From positions 62,001-126,000 of the forward strand of contig NZ_FOYH01000005.1 of NCBI RefSeq assembly GCF_900116015.1: DNA of 64,000 nucleotides. The letters are read 5' to 3'. This document shows positions 51,158-61,017 of the stretch, piece by piece. Within the stretch, counting starts at the first letter, position 1; each line of letters opens with the position of its first letter. The stretch is from Enterobacter sp. kpr-6 (GTDB lineage Bacteria; Pseudomonadota; Gammaproteobacteria; Enterobacterales; Enterobacteriaceae). The notes under the pieces were generated by a model. That model did not search any database, was not told the DNA's origin, and was given only the letters and a program-made list of their open reading frames with translations. The position numbers were made by a program, and so were the translations under genes.

Positions 51158-54100
51158 TTACGCCAGGTGGTCGTCTTCAAAACCCACGCGCACGGCTGCG
51201 TAGATATTGATCGGCGTTCGTGACATCAATGGGATCCACGCACCTTTATTAATGGTGGTGCCGTTGCCGTTCGTCGCCGCTGGCGCTTTCGGCGTCACCG
51301 TTCCCGGTTTAGCCGTCGCAGAGCCAGGCGACAGGGTAGGGTAACTGGTATTAGGCACAGGCCATTTCTTCGCACCCTGTGCAGGCTTAGGAGCCGGGGC
51401 GGGCTTCGGCGCAGGCGCAGGTTTTGGAGCCGGGGCGGGCTTCGGCGCAGGTGCAGGTTTTGGAGCCGGAGCGGGCTTCGGCACAGGCGCAGGCTTTGGA
51501 GCCGGGGCTGGCTTCGGCGCGGGTGCAGGGTTCGGAGCCGGGGCTGGCTTGGGTGCCGGTTTAGGCGCAGGTGCGGGCGGTTGCGCTGCATTCGAACCGT
51601 TCTGATTCTTGTCTTTCGCCGACATACCTATACTCCAGGAGATATCATTGCCCGCTATTTTTTCATCTTTCGTCACATCCGAAAGTTTACTGGTATCGGT
51701 ATTGATCGCGCCGCTTGTGCCCTTCCCGGTGGTGATGTCCCCCACGCTAATCGTCGATTTCTGCGTTTCCGCATAGTGCACTTCATCGACCGTATTCACG
51801 TAGACGTCAACCCCGCCGCCTTTGATCTGTCCTTTCGGCGACACGCTGATACTGGCCCCGGCACCGCCATACGCGCCATCTTTCTCAACGTGATCCTGCA
51901 CGTCGCTGGCATTGATTTTCCCGCCAACGTCCACGTGTCCGGTTTTGTTATCCGAAATCAGATGTGAACCGGCCATATTCAAATCGCCGCCAGTGTTAAC
52001 GTTCAGCGCCTCTGCGGTATGAATGCCCGACTGCTGCCCGGTGGTTGCCGCGTCATTGAATTCAGAACCACCGCCCCCGTTGGCGGCGGCATCAATGGCC
52101 AGCCCTTTCTTTCTCCCGCCGGTTTCAACGCTCACCCCAAGAGATAATCCCCAGTTAGCGCTGGAGGCGTCATCGCGGGCGGTATCCTGCACAGAGCTTA
52201 CGTTCATATCGCCCGCCACATCGATATCCGCGCTCTTCGCCGTGATATCCGCGCCGTGCATCGTCATGTCGCCCCCCGCATTCACGGAAACGTTATTGCC
52301 GTTGATGGAGGTGTTTTCATGGCTGGTGGTGCTGCCAGACGACTGCGCTTTGCTGCCGTCATAGCCAAGCGACACCGCAGCGCCGAAATCCTGTTGGCCG
52401 ATGCCTTTACTGCCGGAAATAGTCAGCCCGCCGTTATGCTCGCTGCCGGACGTCTCATAACGGGTGGTGGATTGCGCCGCGTTCAGGGAGACGTCCCCGC
52501 CTGCATTAATGCTCGCTTTATCCGCCGCGTTCATCTCAGTGCCGTTGAGTTCAACGTCCTTTTTGGCGTTGATGGTGATGTTGCTGCCATTAATATGGGT
52601 GGTGTTTTCTGCGGTCGCGGTGCTGGTGGCGGCGGTTTTTTTGGTGTTACCGCCGATAGTGAGAGACGCGCCAGCCATGTCGCCAAACACCACATTACTC
52701 ACCTGTCCGAGCGCTTCCGCACTCATGGATGCGCCATTCACATCCTGGCCGTCCACCGCGTTTTTAATCATGGTGCCCGCTTTATCAACGCTATCGAGAA
52801 GAGAGCTATGCACCTCGCCGCTGAGACCTGCAAAACTTTCTTTGTGGGTTTGAGTCGTGCTGTGTTCATCCACATATTTAGTGGTCGCCACATCGCTGGC
52901 ATTAATCTCAACATTATTTTTCGCCGAGATATCCGCGCCGCCAATATCAGCCGTTTCACCGGCTTCAATCTTCACGCTGTCGCCGAAATTCAATTGTGCG
53001 TTGCTATTGGTTTTGCTCTGCTTCGTTTCCGTCTCGCTGACGGTTTCCATCCCCAGTTTGAAGCCGACGCCTGGATTGGTTTGACTGCCGGTTTCCACGT
53101 CCTTATCTGAATCAGGGGTCGTCATGGTACTGGATTTGCCGTTCATGGCCCCGCTTTTGGCTTCGGCGGAATAGCCCACCACGTTGGCATCAATAGAGGC
53201 GATAAATTCACGTGATTTGGTGGTGGACTGCTCCCAGGCGACATCTTCCGACGTTTTAATGGTGACATTTTCACCCGCATGAATATCGCCGGTTGCGGCG
53301 GTGTAGCTGCCACCTTCCATCACCACGTCTTTAGCGGCGTTGATTTCAAGCGTGCCGCCCGCGTTAACATTTGCGCCAATCCCTTTTGCGCTGGCGCTCT
53401 GTTGATGTTGCTCAACGTAGCTGCCTGCGCCGGTAATCTGGCTGTCGATGGTGTGAGAGGCGTCGATTTGATGCAAATCGTTAAAGGTCACATCGCCGCT
53501 GGTGGCGGTCATGCTGATGTTATTTTCAGCCGTGATATCCGCCGCGTTCGCGGTGATGGATTTTGCCTCCATGCTGATGTTGCCTTTTGCGGTGATGGCA
53601 TCGTCATAGGCATGGATCTTCTGCTTACCGTTTTCGTCGCGCCCGACGCTGGCGGTCAGGGTGATATCGCCTTCGCGTGCCGACAGGGAGATATCGCCCC
53701 CGGCATTGAGCGCCGCACCGGTATTATTGATGTTGCCGTGGGCGGTGGAGATATCCAGGGCCCCGCCCGCAGAAATCCCGCTGTTGATGCCGCTGCTGGC
53801 GTTGGTGATATCGCCCCCAGAAACCAGCGTCATATTGCCGCCGGATGCGATCCCGCCGCTCACATTGTTAATGGCGTCAGCGTTGACGTTCACCTCATTA
53901 CCGGCGTGAATATTTGCCGTGCCGCTGCTGACGTCGCCGTTCTCAATCTGACGGAGCGTTTCCGGGCACAGATAGATCACCGGCACCAGCACATCCACAC
54001 CATTAACTTTTTGGCTGACGTACCAGACGATGTCCTGATCAAGCTGGCTACGCTGTTCATCGGTTAACGCTTCGCCGACCACCAGGCCCAGTTCAGGATC

Positions 54101-57100
54101 TTTTGCCGCTTCTCCGGCATTGTTCATCAGATCCTGCACCAGCGCATCGCCTTCCAGCCCGTCGCGGATGGCAAAGAAGCTGCCGACGGATTCTGCGATC
54201 TGGCGGCGGATCAGCTCAGAGGTAAAGTAGTTGTCGCCAATGACCGTCACCGGTGACGCAGGTTTGTAGCCCACTTCTTCAAAGAAATAATCGGAACCGG
54301 TGAACTGGCTCTGGTCGATCATCTCCGGGCGGGTTTCATACATCGGCACAATATGATTAGTCGGGGTGGGGGAGGGCTTGCCCTCTTTTTGCGCAATGGC
54401 GGCCTGCTTAAATTCATCGGAGAATTCAAACATGCCGGGGATCGCGGCCATCTCTTCGATCACCGGCGTCGGGCGGATGCCCGTGGCGATTTCACCGATC
54501 TTTTTGGGATTAACTATCACATCGTAACCCGCAAGGGCGGTATCAATGCTGTGATCGCCCACGTCAACGGTGGCAATGGCGGTCTGGGTATTTACCACGC
54601 CCGCCCCGGCGAGCCCGTTATTCAGTGTACCGCCGTCATGGTTGAAATTACGGCCTGCGGTGATTTCGCTCTTTTCCTGTGGGACGATATAAAACATCGT
54701 GTTTTTTAACGTTGCACTGTCGTAGTAATACCACTGCCACTCCCTGGATAAATTCGCCATGCTGCTGTTGATCCAGTTTTCGCCGAAAATTTTAGCCAGA
54801 GTGGTCTTAAGCTGCGGCGACTGGTTTGCTGCATCAATTAAGGAATACAAATACCAGTTAGTATCAACTTCAATGCCTTTATTATCGCCGATACCCCCAA
54901 AGACAAAATTCAGGTAATCATAGAGGGAATTAAATTCCAGCGTGGTGGAATGATCCACCGCGACGCGCCAGTCATAGGTGATGGTAATCGGCGTATCCAG
55001 CGGCGTTTTCAGGTAATCGTAAACGGAAAGGGAATGATATTTTGGCGAGTTGTAGATATCGCCAGTAATAGTAATATCCTGCGCCGCCTGAATCAGTCCA
55101 CCTTCGTTAGTGATGCTGTGTGCGGTATATATTCCGCGCTGATTAACATTTATATTCCCTCCGGCGCTGATTTCCGCCTTATGCTCAAGCGTCAAATCAG
55201 AGGTGAGTAACGGCAGCGAGAAGACCGTATCCATGTTGATTTTCGTGGTCACGTTGGTGACGGTGGCATAATGCCCGTGACTGTTTTCGGTGGTGCCGCC
55301 TGATACGGTACCGCCACTGTATTTACTGATGTTTTTTATCTGTTCCGCGTCAAGATTGATATTCTTCTCCGCGCGAATAATCCCGGCAGCGTTTTCAATA
55401 TTTTTAGCGATTATCGACATATCGCCCATGCTCATCACGTTGCCTTGCAGGCCGTTGTAGACATTGCCGTTACGGGCATCCAGCGACATATCGCCAATTG
55501 ACCACAGCAGGGCGTTTTGCGCATTGGTGATATTTTCCGCAGTGAGCGTCAGATCGCCACCGGTCACAATTGACTGAGTGTTAATCACATTCTTATCGGC
55601 CCGCGCCGTAAAGTCTCCCATCACTTCCAGCTCTTTATTATTGGTAAAGCTGCCGTGGGTTATAAAATTGAGGTCATTCCCGGAGAGAATGTGACCGTTC
55701 TCATTATTAAGCGTGAGGTCGTCGTCTATTTCCAGCGTCAGCGTATTGGCCGCTTCCATCGCGCCGCCGGTATTATTCATATGGACCAGATCGAGATTAA
55801 AATCGCGATCGGCTGTGATAAAACCGCCTGCGGTATTGTTCAGCGAGCCGCTGGCAAGATTGACGTTATAGCCCGCAAGCGTGGCGTTTTTGGTATTGGT
55901 GAGGGAGTCTGCAATATTCAGCGTCAGGTTTTTATCCACGGCGACAATCGCCCCGTGATCGTCATTCGTCAGTTGATTCGCCGTCAGGGTGACATCACCC
56001 CCTGCCACGATGGTTGACTCCGCCCCGCTGTTATTTATCGTATCGGCGGTAATATTCAGCGTGCCGTCAATGGCCTGCACAATCCCCGACGCAGAGTTCA
56101 CCACCGTGCCTATTGCATTGAGCACGGTATTCACCGATGCGGAAATAACCGCCCGATCGGTGTTAGTCACTGAGCCAATATGATCAAGGGTTAAATTATT
56201 CATGGCGGACAGCACATGATTGCTGCCCTGATTGACCAGGCTGTGAATATTGCGGAGCGTTAAATCCGTCCCGGCCTGAATAATCCCTTCGTTTTTCAGG
56301 GTATCGCTATTTTCGATAGTGACCTGAGCGTCGCTGACAATCTGACTTTGATTATTAAAGGTAGTTATCCCGGACAGGGTCATTGCCGCCGTGGACGAGA
56401 GAAACGCGTTATTACTGTTGGTCAGGCTGCCAATATCGGCCAGTGACATCACGCCGCCGGAGGAGAGAATGGCATTGTCATTGAGCAGCGAATCCACCGC
56501 TGAAATGGTCAGCGTATCGCTGGCGTAAATTGTCCCTGCATGGGTATTTTCCAGCTCGTCAATATTTTCCATGTTCAGGCTGGCGGCCTGGATCGTGGCA
56601 CCCTCATTGATGAGCGTGTCCAGATTCGCCAGGTTAAGACTGTTTTCAGCCAGTATGACCGCCGCGGTGGTGTTATAGAGAGAGGTGGCATTGGTGGTGA
56701 TCGTCTGGCCCTGGATCCAGCCATCGCTGGCGTTGGTGACCGACATGCCCGCCTTGCCATTAATAGCCATCGCTTTTTCCGCGAGGATCTCACCGCCACG
56801 TGTGTTGATCATCTCTTTATCAACATTAACGGTAATATCAGAAGCCGCGCTGAGCGAGCCGCCATCGTTATTCAGACGGGCGACATTCACCTGCACATCT
56901 TTTTTACCGCTGATGGTGCCGCTGTTAGTCATCTCCGCGCTGGCGTCCGTGGCGGTAATGGTGACATCACGAGCCTGGATTTTGCCTTTGTTATTAACGG
57001 ATTTGCCGTTAACGTTCAGCGCGACGTCATTTTTATTACTGACGATCGTTCCGCTGTTATCCAGATTGCCGCCCGTATTCAGCGTCAGGCGGGCATCATC

Positions 57101-58756
57101 GCCGCTGATGGTGGCTGAGTTCACCAGATTATCGCGGGTGGTCAGTTGCATTTCGCCATGAGATACGCCGATGTTACCTTTGTTATTCAGCGCGCTGGCG
57201 TTCATTACCAGTTTTTTATCGGCAAAAACACGGCCACTGTTATCCACGTCGCCCACGGTTAATGTCTGCGTATCCGTGGCGTACATAATACCGTTATTTT
57301 TCATGCTTCCGGAAGCGATGGCGACACTGCCTGTTGCGCTGACTGAACCGTTATTTTCAAAGGCTTTTTTCAGGTTAATCTGTAAGGTGCCTTTTTTCGC
57401 CAGCATCACCCCTTCGCTATTTTTCACGCTGCCCGCGTTGATATTAATATTTCCGCTGTGGCTGACGACCTGCGCATCCGAGACGATGGCGCTAAAGGGC
57501 GCGGGTTTGCCGTTAACCATCACCACAAAGTCCCCGTCTTTCAGGGTGACCGTGCCGTTACCGATTACATTACCTTTGGCATCCAGCGCTTTTAATTTAC
57601 CGGTGAGGATATACTCATTTTCGACATTAATTTCGATGGCCGGGATGGTGGTCATCGTGGTGCTGTTGGTCAGTAAAGTGGCGGCATTTTGCACCAGCGA
57701 ACTGGCGTCAATGCGCAGGGTTCCCCCCTGAGAAATGACGTCGCTGTTAAGGGTCACGCCTGCCAGCGCTTTAATCGCAATATTGGCCTGCGCCGTGGTG
57801 CCCGTGGATTTATTCAGCGTGACGTTATTCCCGGCAAGCGTAATATTTTTATCGCTGCGTAATCCGGTGAGAATAACATCGCCGTTGGCATTAATATCAA
57901 TATCTTTACTGGCGACAATACCGCCCGCATGACGCACGCCCGCCCCGGATTCGGTGCTGATCAACTGGATCTTACCGCCGTACATCGATCCCAGCGCGCT
58001 GCCGTCAATCGCAACGGCGGGCGTGGTGGCGTCGCCTTTATTACGCACGGTGTGGCTACGCGTTTGCAGGTTATAGTTGTTCTGACCTGCCAGCACTTTG
58101 ACATCTGCGGCTCCGGCAATTTCACCTTCCAGTTGGGCGCTGCGGCTGACAATATCGAAATAGCTTAACCCGTCGGTAGAAATCCCCTGGCCGGTGAGAG
58201 TAACGTTGCCTTTTTCCACGGAAAGCGAATAAGTGCCGTCGCTTTTAGCCTGAACTTTGCCGGTACTTAACGTCAGGCCATTAGCATTAATGGTGGTTGC
58301 GCCATTGACCGAAATGCCGTTTTCGTTAGCGATAATGATGTCGGATTTTTTACCAAAGACTTCCATTGTCCCGTTAATATAAGAGGCCTGCGCACCGGTT
58401 ACTTCGCTAATAATCGCGCTGGCTTCCTGCTGTAGCTGACCATTTTTTACCGCATAGCCACCAATTTTTGTCACGCCATCGGTTTTGCTGTTGTTAAATA
58501 CCAGGCCTTTTTTATCGACATTAAACTGGTCGAATTTATTGTGCGAAACGCCTTTGGCATTCGGATTAACAATATTGACCATCGGCGTGTCGTTGGCCGT
58601 TTTTCCCATCGTCGGGCCACCAGGCTGACGCGGATCGGGCACCGTTCCGGCGGCTTCCGCCAGCGGTGAAAAAATACTGGCCAGAGATAAATAGAGAGGG
58701 GCAAGGCGTAAATGCAAATTGCTCTCTGTTATTTTGTCTTTTTTAATCGTTTTCAT
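51158..58756 (-). CDS. Two-partner secretion exoprotein TpsA (filamentous haemagglutinin / CdiA-like)
   Basis: A 2532-residue secreted protein. Signal peptide ends near AEA36; the TPS secretion domain (about 40-300) has NPNAKGVSHNKFDQFNV and NENGISVNG, the latter a variant of the NPNGI motif. Long beta-helical FHA-type repeats (about 300-1250 and 1500-2300) flank a unique segment containing SPVTVIGDNYFTSELI, which is conserved in CdiA/FhaB-type proteins. The end is a Pro/Ala/Lys-rich tract (PAPKPAP repeats, about 100 residues) and a ~65-residue tail. No VENN-type motif, toxin domain or downstream immunity gene is seen. A role in adhesion or aggregation is more likely than contact-dependent inhibition. 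Codon use is visibly more A/T-rich than the flanking genes. It lies 13 bases after tpsB. Confidence 0.9.
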   Translation of the reverse strand: MKTIKKDKITESNLHLRLAPLYLSLASIFSPLAEAAGTVPDPRQPGGPTMGKTANDTPMVNIVNPNAKGVSHNKFDQFNVDKKGLVFNNSKTDGVTKIGGYAVKNGQLQQEASAIISEVTGAQASYINGTMEVFGKKSDIIIANENGISVNGATTINANGLTLSTGKVQAKSDGTYSLSVEKGNVTLTGQGISTDGLSYFDIVSRSAQLEGEIAGAADVKVLAGQNNYNLQTRSHTVRNKGDATTPAVAIDGSALGSMYGGKIQLISTESGAGVRHAGGIVASKDIDINANGDVILTGLRSDKNITLAGNNVTLNKSTGTTAQANIAIKALAGVTLNSDVISQGGTLRIDASSLVQNAATLLTNSTTMTTIPAIEINVENEYILTGKLKALDAKGNVIGNGTVTLKDGDFVVMVNGKPAPFSAIVSDAQVVSHSGNININAGSVKNSEGVMLAKKGTLQINLKKAFENNGSVSATGSVAIASGSMKNNGIMYATDTQTLTVGDVDNSGRVFADKKLVMNASALNNKGNIGVSHGEMQLTTRDNLVNSATISGDDARLTLNTGGNLDNSGTIVSNKNDVALNVNGKSVNNKGKIQARDVTITATDASAEMTNSGTISGKKDVQVNVARLNNDGGSLSAASDITVNVDKEMINTRGGEILAEKAMAINGKAGMSVTNASDGWIQGQTITTNATSLYNTTAAVILAENSLNLANLDTLINEGATIQAASLNMENIDELENTHAGTIYASDTLTISAVDSLLNDNAILSSGGVMSLADIGSLTNSNNAFLSSTAAMTLSGITTFNNQSQIVSDAQVTIENSDTLKNEGIIQAGTDLTLRNIHSLVNQGSNHVLSAMNNLTLDHIGSVTNTDRAVISASVNTVLNAIGTVVNSASGIVQAIDGTLNITADTINNSGAESTIVAGGDVTLTANQLTNDDHGAIVAVDKNLTLNIADSLTNTKNATLAGYNVNLASGSLNNTAGGFITADRDFNLDLVHMNNTGGAMEAANTLTLEIDDDLTLNNENGHILSGNDLNFITHGSFTNNKELEVMGDFTARADKNVINTQSIVTGGDLTLTAENITNAQNALLWSIGDMSLDARNGNVYNGLQGNVMSMGDMSIIAKNIENAAGIIRAEKNINLDAEQIKNISKYSGGTVSGGTTENSHGHYATVTNVTTKINMDTVFSLPLLTSDLTLEHKAEISAGGNINVNQRGIYTAHSITNEGGLIQAAQDITITGDIYNSPKYHSLSVYDYLKTPLDTPITITYDWRVAVDHSTTLEFNSLYDYLNFVFGGIGDNKGIEVDTNWYLYSLIDAANQSPQLKTTLAKIFGENWINSSMANLSREWQWYYYDSATLKNTMFYIVPQEKSEITAGRNFNHDGGTLNNGLAGAGVVNTQTAIATVDVGDHSIDTALAGYDVIVNPKKIGEIATGIRPTPVIEEMAAIPGMFEFSDEFKQAAIAQKEGKPSPTPTNHIVPMYETRPEMIDQSQFTGSDYFFEEVGYKPASPVTVIGDNYFTSELIRRQIAESVGSFFAIRDGLEGDALVQDLMNNAGEAAKDPELGLVVGEALTDEQRSQLDQDIVWYVSQKVNGVDVLVPVIYLCPETLRQIENGDVSSGTANIHAGNEVNVNADAINNVSGGIASGGNMTLVSGGDITNASSGINSGISAGGALDISTAHGNINNTGAALNAGGDISLSAREGDITLTASVGRDENGKQKIHAYDDAITAKGNISMEAKSITANAADITAENNISMTATSGDVTFNDLHQIDASHTIDSQITGAGSYVEQHQQSASAKGIGANVNAGGTLEINAAKDVVMEGGSYTAATGDIHAGENVTIKTSEDVAWEQSTTKSREFIASIDANVVGYSAEAKSGAMNGKSSTMTTPDSDKDVETGSQTNPGVGFKLGMETVSETETKQSKTNSNAQLNFGDSVKIEAGETADIGGADISAKNNVEINASDVATTKYVDEHSTTQTHKESFAGLSGEVHSSLLDSVDKAGTMIKNAVDGQDVNGASMSAEALGQVSNVVFGDMAGASLTIGGNTKKTAATSTATAENTTHINGSNITINAKKDVELNGTEMNAADKASINAGGDVSLNAAQSTTRYETSGSEHNGGLTISGSKGIGQQDFGAAVSLGYDGSKAQSSGSTTSHENTSINGNNVSVNAGGDMTMHGADITAKSADIDVAGDMNVSSVQDTARDDASSANWGLSLGVSVETGGRKKGLAIDAAANGGGGSEFNDAATTGQQSGIHTAEALNVNTGGDLNMAGSHLISDNKTGHVDVGGKINASDVQDHVEKDGAYGGAGASISVSPKGQIKGGGVDVYVNTVDEVHYAETQKSTISVGDITTGKGTSGAINTDTSKLSDVTKDEKIAGNDISWSIGMSAKDKNQNGSNAAQPPAPAPKPAPKPAPAPNPAPAPKPAPAPKPAPVPKPAPAPKPAPAPKPAPAPKPAPAPKPAPAPKPAQGAKKWPVPNTSYPTLSPGSATAKPGTVTPKAPAATNGNGTTINKGAWIPLMSRTPINIYAAVRVGFEDDHLA
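51390..51569. repeat. 36-bp tandem repeat encoding the proline-rich tract of TpsA
   Basis: Five units begin with GGAGCCGG at 51390, 51426, 51462, 51498 and 51534, each exactly 36 bases apart, with a degenerate sixth after 51569. On the coding strand each gives 12 residues of the type KPAPAPKPAPAP. Because 36 is a multiple of three, copy-number change alters length without a frameshift. Confidence 0.9.
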
Positions 58757-58769
58757 TGTGTTCCCTTAC

Positions 58770-60497
58770 TTAGAATTTTAATTCCAGCTTGTAATAAACG
58801 ACGGTGTTGTCTGTTTTTTGATGTGCAAAGGCGTCGGGCTTTTTAACCGGCCAGCCAGCCATAATGGAAGTGAAGAAATATTCGCCCGTCAGATTTGCGC
58901 CCACAGATGCGCCCATCATGAACTGGCTATGACAGGTATTAACACCCTCAGGGCAATTATCTTTGGCGAAGCCAAAATCATAGCCAACAAAGGGCGTAAA
59001 TTGATGGACTCCGGCGAGGCCAATAGCAAACGGAAATTGCAGCGTGTTGGAAATCCACGCGCCGCTATCCACCAGTAGCGTGTCATCTTTAAAACCGCGC
59101 ACGGTATATTCATCCCCGAGGGACATTTTGGCATCGCTGACTAATACATCCGGGGTGTACTGAAACCCGCTGTTTAATTCGTAGATTCCCCCCAGGCGGC
59201 CCAGGTTAAACAGCGGGCGCGTCCAGCTCGCCACGCCGTTATATTTCACGTAATCGAGATCGAACCCGTCGAGATCCTTATCGCCCGTCCAGGCTGCGCC
59301 AAACCAGGGGACCGCGGCCGACACGCCCAGATCGCCATAGAACCAGCCGTCCATCAGTGCGCCGACCCAGGTGACGCCGGAGGAGAGCGTGGTGTAGGAC
59401 TTTGAACTGACGTCGATCTGGCTGTATTCAATGCCGTTGTAGTTGTCGCGTTTTTCCAGCTTTACCCAGCCGCTGGTTTTACCGGTGGCATTGCGCGAAA
59501 GCAGGCGAGAAACGCGCAAAGAGGCTCGTTCAGAATCCCCGTCGGAGGCGTAACTTTCATTGTTGCCCAGCAGGGTTTTTTCATAGCGTGATTGATACCA
59601 GGCACCATCAAAACTCCAGTAGCCGAGCGGAATGCTGTAGTTGAGTGACAAGGCATCCTGACTGTCCGGGCTGTGATTCAGATCGTTCCATGAATAATAG
59701 GCGCTAAAAATATCATTCATACCGGCAATATTTTTTGCCGCGAGGCTGGCGTAATATTGCCGCCAGCCCTCCGCTTCGATACCGGAATTATTCAGCCCGA
59801 CCGTCATCGACAAGGGGAAAGACGGTTGATGCAGCAGATTTAAATCGGAATAACCATCCAGCACCGACGGCTGAACCTGAAGATTATCCTGACCGGAGAC
59901 GCGAAGCAGGTTTTCTACCGCCTGATCGATATCCTGCATGTTGAGGACGTTATCTTTTGAAAAGGGGTAGGCGGCAAACAGGCGCGTTTTTTCCCGCAGC
60001 GTGGGTGCCTGCCCGTTAACCTTCACGTCGTTAATTTTTCCCCACATCACCCGCAGTTTAAGCACGCCGCTTTTAATATTTCCTGGTTCAATCGCAATCA
60101 GGGTGGTGGCATAACCACGAGAAATATAAAAATCGGTCAGTTCTTTTACCAGGGCGAAGATTTCTGCTTTACCTAACGCCTTGCCGCGATAGCGCGCAAT
60201 GATGGCCTCGCGCTGTGGCGCATCGGTGAACAGATCGTCATTGAGGATCTCTATCTGCTCTATTTTAAAGGTCCAGGTGGAATTGACGTCTGCGTCGCGG
60301 TTGTCATCCGTTTCCCGGTTAACACGTTGTTGTTGCAGAAATTGCTCGGTACGTTTGGCCTCCTCAATGAGAAACTGGTTATTTTGTTTTTCCAGCCGGT
60401 CAAGCTCGTGTTTATTTTGTTGAATGGGCAGTGGACCTGCCGCATGAGCCAGAGAAATAAATGGAACGAATAAGAGTGCTTTATTAAGACTAGCCAC
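58770..60497 (-). CDS. TpsB outer-membrane transporter (FhaC/ShlB family)
   Basis: Omp85-family beta-barrel that exports the TpsA protein. With the GTG at 60497 (preceded by AAGGAAGG) the product is 575 residues and begins with a good signal peptide (MASLNKALLFVPFISLAHA). An ATG at 60569 would add 24 residues ahead of it. Then come a helix rich in Glu/Gln (about 30-70), two POTRA domains (about 70-230) and a 16-strand barrel with the VRGF motif about 106 residues before the end. It ends in the aromatic F required for Bam-dependent assembly. It is first gene of a two-gene operon with tpsA. Confidence 0.92.
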   Translation of the reverse strand: MASLNKALLFVPFISLAHAAGPLPIQQNKHELDRLEKQNNQFLIEEAKRTEQFLQQQRVNRETDDNRDADVNSTWTFKIEQIEILNDDLFTDAPQREAIIARYRGKALGKAEIFALVKELTDFYISRGYATTLIAIEPGNIKSGVLKLRVMWGKINDVKVNGQAPTLREKTRLFAAYPFSKDNVLNMQDIDQAVENLLRVSGQDNLQVQPSVLDGYSDLNLLHQPSFPLSMTVGLNNSGIEAEGWRQYYASLAAKNIAGMNDIFSAYYSWNDLNHSPDSQDALSLNYSIPLGYWSFDGAWYQSRYEKTLLGNNESYASDGDSERASLRVSRLLSRNATGKTSGWVKLEKRDNYNGIEYSQIDVSSKSYTTLSSGVTWVGALMDGWFYGDLGVSAAVPWFGAAWTGDKDLDGFDLDYVKYNGVASWTRPLFNLGRLGGIYELNSGFQYTPDVLVSDAKMSLGDEYTVRGFKDDTLLVDSGAWISNTLQFPFAIGLAGVHQFTPFVGYDFGFAKDNCPEGVNTCHSQFMMGASVGANLTGEYFFTSIMAGWPVKKPDAFAHQKTDNTVVYYKLELKF

Positions 60498-60879
60498 GTG
60501 CCTTCCTTGATATTCATGACGTTTAACAATTGCCGCTGTCATGTCTGAATAGTGCTGCTGTGCTACCATCTATTAACATGCTTTATTAACGGAAGGTTAG
60601 TGTAACGGGGCAGTGTTAAATGTCTATTTTATAAGCCCAAATATATTCTTAAAATGCATTGTTATATTGATGAGGCGAATTTCTAACGATCGTTTTTATA
60701 ATATAAATAATTTATATTTCTTTTTGTTTATATAAAAGACAGGATGTATTGGGGATATTAATAATGACGGCCATAATGCCTAAAAAAGCCGGACGACTGG
60801 AGGCACCCGCCAGGTTGAACCATACTGTAAAACCCGATAGCGTTTTAAGCGCGGCAATGAGGGTGACAGGGCGGTAAAG
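60498..60879. other. A/T-rich spacer upstream of tpsB
   Basis: Gene-free sequence between the divergent tpsB and speB leader. Bases 60600-60740 are very A/T-rich compared with the rest of the window (for example TTATAATATAAATAATTT). This is typical of H-NS-bound promoters of acquired surface genes (inference). It probably contains the tps promoter and part of the speB promoter; I cannot assign hexamers. Confidence 0.5.
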
Positions 60880-60945
60880 ATGGCGGATCTTGAACCCGCC
60901 GGGAATTACAGGGATAATCCGCCTCACATGCACTTATCGAACGCT

Positions 60946-60987
60946 AACCCTTCCTCGTCGGGCCTAACGACGCGGAGGGGTTTTTTT
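60946..60987 (+). terminator. Terminator-type hairpin in the speB leader
   Basis: A 15-bp stem pairs 60946-60960 with 60968-60982, with one G-T pair, one mismatch and the loop GGCCTAA. It is followed by a T-run to 60987. It sits only 30 bases before the speB start, inside a reading frame open from 60880 into speB. It could be an attenuator or the terminator of a short leader RNA. Confidence 0.75.
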
Positions 60988-61017
60988 ATGTCGACTTTCC
61001 AACAAGAGGTCATCTCT

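Noticed and set aside
51390-51569. Regular 36-bp repeats resembling a CRISPR array
   Set aside because: The units are contiguous with no unique spacers, encode PAPKP repeats in frame with tpsA, and no cas genes are near.
52256-54067. Two long plus-strand frames (284 and 262 codons) inside tpsA
   Set aside because: Antisense to the repetitive FHA region. Their compositions mirror the tpsA repeats and there are no start signals.
51158-58756. Contact-dependent inhibition (CdiA) toxin with immunity gene
   Set aside because: The C-terminus is proline-rich, no VENN-like boundary or toxin fold is visible, and there is no room for an immunity gene before the shared terminator.
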